Assembly: GCA_964625865.1 (NCBI GenBank)
Contig: CAZVEV010000252.1
Span: forward strand, 1 to 9,282
Origin: CAZVEV01 sp964625865
GTDB taxonomy: Bacteria; Planctomycetota; Phycisphaerae; SM23-33
Direction: 5' to 3'
DNA length: 9,282 nucleotides
How positions within the stretch are numbered: position 1 is the stretch's first letter; the number at the start of each line of letters is the position of its first letter. A model generated the notes under the pieces. The model was not told where the DNA came from. It saw only the letters and a list, made by a program, of their open reading frames with translations, and did no database searches. The position numbers were made by a program, and so were the translations under genes. Below are positions 6,218-9,282 of this stretch, in pieces.

Positions 6218-6251
6218 GGGTGCCGTGGTCTGAGGCGAAGCGGCAACCACG
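6218..6251 (+). repeat. 34-bp REP-like element, copy 1
   Basis: First arm of a large inverted repeat. It matches the reverse complement of 6265-6298 at 31 of 34 positions and copy 3 (7359-7392) at 32 of 34. Within the unit, CGTGGT and ACCACG pair around a small GCG-GAA-type centre, so each copy folds alone as an imperfect hairpin, as REP sequences do. Confidence 0.85.
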
Positions 6252-6264
6252 CGTCGCGCCTTTA

Positions 6265-6298
6265 CGTGGTTGCCGCTTCGCGTCACGCCACGGCACCC
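6265..6298 (-). repeat. 34-bp REP-like element, copy 2 (inverted)
   Basis: Second arm of the inverted pair, 13 bp after copy 1. The three differences from copy 1 are clustered in the centre. The pair can form a cruciform or an RNA stem of about 34 bp, upstream of the unknown membrane-anchored gene. Confidence 0.85.
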
Positions 6299-6352
6299 GA
6301 TGGAGTGGCCTGCAACCTTCAAGCTTCGACCTTCGACCTCACGGGGTTTACA

Positions 6353-6367
6353 GGCCCGCGGCGGGCC
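6353..6367. other. GC dyad just before a start codon
   Basis: GGCCCGCGGCGGGCC is a 15-bp dyad that can form a 6-bp stem with a 3-nt loop. It ends 14 nt before the ATG at 6382 and could mask the ribosome site. Confidence 0.4.
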
Positions 6368-6381
6368 CATACGATGGAGGG

Positions 6382-7356
6382 ATGGATTCATTCACGAAGA
6401 CCGGCCTGCCGGGCCGGCGCGACATGCTTCTCAAGGCCGTCACGATCGGCGTGCTGCTGGCCAGCACGGGCGTGGCGTGGCTGATCGCTCGCAGCAGGTC
6501 CGGGCATGCCGATCGCGCCCAGGCCGCCCTGGTCGCCAACGGCACGCAGGTCCTTGCCCAGATCCGCAACCAGGGCCTGGACCACCACTGGCCTGGCGAC
6601 GAGGTGCCGCGTGAGCGGTGGTATCTGGTCTACGGGGGCGGTCGCGTCAAGGAGTTGCGGGGCTGGCGGGCGGCGAGGCACTGGCGCGAGGCCGACGGCA
6701 CGCACAGAGAATTGCAGTTGAACTTCCCGTCGGGCGTGTGGGAGTACTGGCAGCTCAACGGCGACGGCACGCGAGGTCTCTACGAGGCCGGCCAGGCGAC
6801 ACCCGTTCCCGGCTCGCCTCGCCTGGAAACGGCGACGACCACGCGGATCACTCTCCGCGACGGGCGCGCGGAACTGCGCCAGTACGGACCGGACGGCGCG
6901 GTCAGCGAGGTTGACGTCCCGGCAAACTACGTTCCCGAGGGCATGCTCGACCTGGCCTGCCTGATCGCCGCACTGCGAGGCGGCGAGGCGCAGTTTCGTC
7001 TCATCCTCAACAGCGACCCGCCAGACGGCAAGACCACGCGGCTGGCCACCGCAACGATCAGTGATATCAAGCAACTGCGGCAAGGCGTGCATGCGACCAT
7101 GACGATCTCGTCGGCCCAGGGCGGATCGCTGGAGCATGAACTGCGGTTTAGCCGGACCGGCCTGCTGGCCGAGAGGATCACCGGACCAATGGAGGAACGC
7201 CTGGTCGCACGCGAAACGGTTCGACGGATCCTGCCCAAGGCAGCGGGCTACGTAGCCGACGTGTTCGAGCAGATAGTCACCTCCGGCCGCTACGACACGC
7301 CGACGACGGCGCCGACGACGGCGCCGACGTCCCAGCCGGACGCTGAAGGCAAGTAA
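6382..7356 (+). CDS. Unknown membrane-anchored protein with Thr/Pro tail
   Basis: 324 residues, family not recognised. The order is a short polar N-terminus, one hydrophobic segment (about 15-36, LLKAVTIGVLLASTGVAWLI), then a mostly polar region outside the membrane with several Trp/Tyr/Gly-rich beta-like stretches (RWYLVYGGG, VWEYWQLNGDG). Further on are VPEGMLDLACLIAALRGG (184-201) and a low-complexity tail (307-319, PTTAPTTAPTSQP). The Thr/Pro/Ala tail is of a type common in Phycisphaerae. The start is uncertain: GGAGGG abuts the ATG at 6382 with no spacer, which is poor, and the next ATG (6424) lacks a ribosome site but would still keep the anchor. The frame stays open upstream through the REP pair, but that part does not look coding. 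The gene is bracketed by REP-like copies and stands alone on its strand. No catalytic motif seen. Confidence 0.8.
   Translation: MDSFTKTGLPGRRDMLLKAVTIGVLLASTGVAWLIARSRSGHADRAQAALVANGTQVLAQIRNQGLDHHWPGDEVPRERWYLVYGGGRVKELRGWRAARHWREADGTHRELQLNFPSGVWEYWQLNGDGTRGLYEAGQATPVPGSPRLETATTTRITLRDGRAELRQYGPDGAVSEVDVPANYVPEGMLDLACLIAALRGGEAQFRLILNSDPPDGKTTRLATATISDIKQLRQGVHATMTISSAQGGSLEHELRFSRTGLLAERITGPMEERLVARETVRRILPKAAGYVADVFEQIVTSGRYDTPTTAPTTAPTSQPDAEGK
7297..7330 (+). repeat. 12-bp tandem repeat encoding the Thr/Pro tail
   Basis: The unit GCGCCGACGACG occurs almost three times (7297-7308 with one change, 7309-7320, 7321-7329 partial) and encodes the repeated Ala-Pro-Thr-Thr. It keeps the frame when units are gained or lost, so tail length may vary between strains. 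Confidence 0.75.
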
Positions 7357-7358
7357 GC

Positions 7359-7392
7359 GGGTCCCGTGGTCTGACGCGAAGCGGCAACCACG
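7359..7392 (+). repeat. 34-bp REP-like element, copy 3
   Basis: It begins 2 bp after the stop at 7356 and lies between two convergent genes. It has the same orientation as copy 1, with 2 differences in 34. Its outer arms pair over 7 bp (CCGTGGT/ACCACGG), the best hairpin of the three, so it may also protect or end the transcript of the unknown gene. Confidence 0.85.
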
Positions 7393-7414
7393 GCGCCGGT
7401 CATTCCATGGCGGG

Positions 7415-7816
7415 TCATTCCTCCATCGGCGCGGCGGCTTTGGCGCGGAACTCCTCGGCCCGGCGGATCAGTTCATCCTCGTTGACGTCCGTGCGCGGGG
7501 TCAATTCGAAGTGCAGGTATCGCTTGTCGTGGACTGTCCATGGCGCCATCGCGCTGAGCAGGTCCAGGGGCACGGTTTCGTACCACGGCGCGTCGATGTC
7601 GCGGTGCGTGTGCAGCGTCTGGTAGCCCTTGGCGGCCAGGATGATCTCGTAGTCGCCATACCACAGGAACTCCTGCGTGACGGGCGTTCGCCCGATCTCC
7701 TTCTGCGAGATCGTCACCAGCGCCCCGGGCGGGTCGGACGTGATGGTCATCTCCCGCTCGACGCATCCGCCGAGGGCGACGGCCAGAATCAGACTGACTG
7801 CACTGCTGCGTTTCAT
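7415..7816 (-). CDS. PEGA-domain lipoprotein
   Basis: 133 residues. The signal peptide MKRSSAVSLILAVALGGC ends in a classical lipobox LGGC with Cys18, so the protein should be lipidated and then anchored in the envelope. Residues about 22-67 form a PEGA domain: MTITSDPPGALVTI, then IGRTPVT, and YGDYEIILAAKGYQ. After it comes a Trp/Pro-rich stretch (PWYETVPLDLLSAMAPWTVHD, split here over residues 77-97) and a charged helix rich in Glu/Arg. I recall this tail from other planctomycete PEGA proteins. PEGA domains are thought to be extracytoplasmic binding modules; no enzyme activity is expected. Start ATG at 7816 begins a textbook signal peptide; a GTG two codons upstream (7822) is an alternative. 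It converges on the unknown gene at 6382-7356 and diverges from the oxidoreductase. Its product would be a substrate of the lipoprotein pathway to which Lnt belongs. Confidence 0.9.
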   Translation of the reverse strand: MKRSSAVSLILAVALGGCVEREMTITSDPPGALVTISQKEIGRTPVTQEFLWYGDYEIILAAKGYQTLHTHRDIDAPWYETVPLDLLSAMAPWTVHDKRYLHFELTPRTDVNEDELIRRAEEFRAKAAAPMEE

Positions 7817-7913
7817 GCCCACTTCTTACCGCACAAGCCCCCCGGCGACAAGTGTAATCGGAATCATCGCGGACGCTGCTTGCGATCTGGGGGCCAGTCG
7901 CTAAGCTTGTCGC
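7817..7913. promoter_or_regulatory. Divergent intergenic region
   Basis: These 97 bp should hold the promoters of both the PEGA lipoprotein and the oxidoreductase. Only weak matches are visible: TTGTCG with TAAGAA after 17 bp on the minus strand, and TTGCGA with TAAGCT after 16 bp on the plus strand. Confidence 0.3.
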
Positions 7914-9032
7914 ATGGCGAAAATGTATGACATCGCGATTCTCGGCGCCACGGCGGCCGGGTATGCCGCCGCCTGCCGCCTGGCCGGCCAAGGCGCCAGC
8001 GTGATCGTGCTCGACGCGCCGGGGCAGGCCGTCGAATCGCCGCTGTGCGACTGGGTGGGCAGGGCCTTCTTCAAGCAGAAGCACCTGCCGAAGTCGCTGG
8101 CCTCGAAGGCCGGCGCCGTCGCCTTCAAGCACACCTGCTACCACAATGCCGACCTCAGCCTCGTCGCGCCGCACCGCGGTCGTAGCGTAGCCGGTCATTT
8201 CGTGCAGATGCCCAAGCTGCTCAAGGCCCTTCGCGCGGCGGCCAAGGCGGCCGGAGCGACGGTCCGGGCATCCAAGAGTTTTCCGGCAATCGACTTACAG
8301 GAACAGCAGGTCTCGCTGTTCGGCACGACTCGGATCCAGGCGCAGATCCTCCTGGTCGCCCAGGGGCAGCCCGCCGATATCATCAGCGAGTTGGCCCTGC
8401 CCATGCGCACCGTGCCGCACGGCGCGTTGATGGTGGCCGCCCTGGACGTGCCCCTGGCCTCCGCCGCCGAGGCCAAGCAGGTCGGGGACGCCCTGAATGT
8501 CGTCGGCCTGCCCGAACGAACTGAACTGGGCATGTACTTCGTCGTGGGACGCACGCTCCACGTCCGCGTCGTCTCATCGTCCCCCGCCGCTGGTACGCGG
8601 GCGGCGGAACTCTCGACCCTGCTGGCCAATCTCCAGGCGGCGGAACTGGTCCCCGCGAAACTGGCGCTCGGCCGCGCGGGCGGGGCGGTGTGGCACCCGC
8701 CGGCCGGCGTGGCGCTCGAACTCGAAACGCACGTGGCCAAGCGGTGTCTTCTGCTGGGCACGGCCGGGGGATTCTGCGAGGCCGTCACCGGACAAACGCT
8801 CGCCGCGTCCGTGCGCTCGGCCCTGCTGGGGGCGGACGCGGCGAGGGCCGCACTGGCTACCGACGACTGCCAGGAAGCCCTCATGCGGTTCAAGAACGTC
8901 TGGCGCCGCTCGCTGGCCGACTTTATCCGCCCGCCCAACACGTCGCTCCAGATGCTCCTGCCCCTGCTGTTCGCCAACAAGCGGATCATCGGACGATTCA
9001 CCGCCGCCCTCCTCGAAGGCAAGAACATCTAG
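7914..9032 (+). CDS. FAD-dependent oxidoreductase, geranylgeranyl reductase-like
   Basis: 372 residues. The N-terminal Rossmann unit YDIAILGATAAGYAAA...VIVLDA (5-35) should bind FAD. A second conserved block, RCLLLGTAGGFCEAVTGQTLAASVRSAL, at about 277-304, matches in position the G-D-A-A-G-x-x-x-P-x-x-G-x-G-I block of the geranylgeranyl reductase/p-hydroxybenzoate hydroxylase-like superfamily. The tail, with FANKRIIGRFTAALLEG, also resembles that group. Two motifs are changed: the dinucleotide loop is G-A-T-A-A-G instead of G-x-G-x-x-G, and the FAD-contacting Asp is Thr (G-T-A-G-G). Cofactor binding may therefore be altered. Members reduce isoprenoid chains or oxidise small molecules; the substrate cannot be told here. 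The ATG at 7914 has no good ribosome site; Met4 (7923) is a possible alternative. There is no operon partner. Confidence 0.82.
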   Translation: MAKMYDIAILGATAAGYAAACRLAGQGASVIVLDAPGQAVESPLCDWVGRAFFKQKHLPKSLASKAGAVAFKHTCYHNADLSLVAPHRGRSVAGHFVQMPKLLKALRAAAKAAGATVRASKSFPAIDLQEQQVSLFGTTRIQAQILLVAQGQPADIISELALPMRTVPHGALMVAALDVPLASAAEAKQVGDALNVVGLPERTELGMYFVVGRTLHVRVVSSSPAAGTRAAELSTLLANLQAAELVPAKLALGRAGGAVWHPPAGVALELETHVAKRCLLLGTAGGFCEAVTGQTLAASVRSALLGADAARAALATDDCQEALMRFKNVWRRSLADFIRPPNTSLQMLLPLLFANKRIIGRFTAALLEGKNI

Positions 9033-9282
9033 AACCGGCCCCACAGGCCATGCAGAAAGCAGGGCTTACGCATCCAGACTCTTCGCCGAAGCATCATCGG
9101 AAAAACAGAACCAAAAAGAGAAAACAACAGAAGAAACAGCAACGGATCTAGCCGCAGATTCCGCAGATTAAAGGAAAGAGGAAGGAACAGAAGAGGGAGA
9201 ATAACGGAAACGGCGAAAACGGAAACGGACAGAATGACTCTGTGATCATATATCCGAATGAATTATCTTACTGTTTTCAGTT
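9033..9282. other. A/purine-rich non-coding tail with short direct repeats
   Basis: No convincing gene. GC content drops sharply after the oxidoreductase. Two perfect CCGCAGATT units stand in tandem (9152-9169). Two copies of AACGGAAACGG lie at 9203-9213 and 9218-9228. The strand is almost all purine from about 9170 to 9230. The end (9240-9282) is AT-rich, with TGATCA and ATGAATTATC, and might be a promoter for a gene beyond the window. No strong terminator follows the oxidoreductase; only a 4-bp GGCC stem near 9037-9050 is seen. Confidence 0.5.
9152..9169. repeat. Tandem 9-bp repeat CCGCAGATT x2
   Basis: Two adjacent perfect copies. I recall similar CGCAGATTA-type repeats in intergenic DNA of planctomycetes and other environmental bacteria; this is recollection, not a search. 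Confidence 0.7.

Noticed and set aside
5902..6246. A 114-codon minus-strand frame in the divergent spacer
   Set aside because: Pro/Arg/Gly-rich, no ribosome site, and it runs through a REP copy and the candidate lnt promoter.
6220..6381. Upstream extension of the unknown gene through the REP pair
   Set aside because: It would translate both repeat arms; composition is not protein-like and no ribosome site is seen.
6218..7392. CRISPR array or composite transposon
   Set aside because: There are only three repeats, two of them inverted with a 13-bp gap, no regular spacers, and no transposase between them.
9140..9230. Small coding region at the right end
   Set aside because: Frames here are Lys/Gln/Glu low-complexity or extend from the shadow of the oxidoreductase; no start with a ribosome site.

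Overview
The window is a GC-rich piece of bacterial chromosome. It most likely comes from Planctomycetota, class Phycisphaerae or a relative. This is inferred from gene style: a PEGA lipoprotein with a Trp/Pro-rich tail, a HEAT-repeat envelope protein, a Thr/Pro/Ala C-terminal tail of the TTAPT type, and an MreB. No rRNA or other phylogenetic marker is present, so the assignment is provisional. I found no phage, transposase, CRISPR, rRNA or tRNA.

Left two thirds (145-5873), all on the minus strand. In transcription order: lnt (apolipoprotein N-acyltransferase, full catalytic triad), a HEAT-repeat exported protein overlapping lnt by 22 bp, a 225-bp regulatory gap, a membrane-anchored coiled-coil protein with an MreC-like C-terminal domain and a TTG start, a 60-residue single-pass membrane protein, and mreB. 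The gap holds two tandem sigma70-type promoters and an inverted CATGTA repeat. This looks like an envelope and cell-shape cluster. MreB would form the cytoplasmic filament, the MreC-like protein and the small protein are candidate membrane partners, and Lnt matures lipoproteins. The order (MreC-like, small membrane protein, then mreB) differs from the usual mreB-mreC-mreD.

Middle (5874-6381) is a 508-bp gene-free divergent region. It holds a candidate lnt promoter, a GC-rich hairpin-rich stretch, and a long imperfect inverted repeat made of two copies of a 34-bp REP-like element.

Right third (6382-9032): an unrecognised membrane-anchored protein (+), a third copy of the 34-bp element right after its stop, a convergent PEGA lipoprotein (-), and a divergent FAD-dependent oxidoreductase related to geranylgeranyl reductases (+) with unusual cofactor motifs. 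The last 250 bp are A/purine-rich and non-coding, with short direct repeats.

The main points of interest are the non-canonical shape locus with its promoter/operator region and the REP-like family around the unknown gene. I see no clearly new defence or mobile system. Promoters, operators and hairpins were read by eye and are hypotheses.
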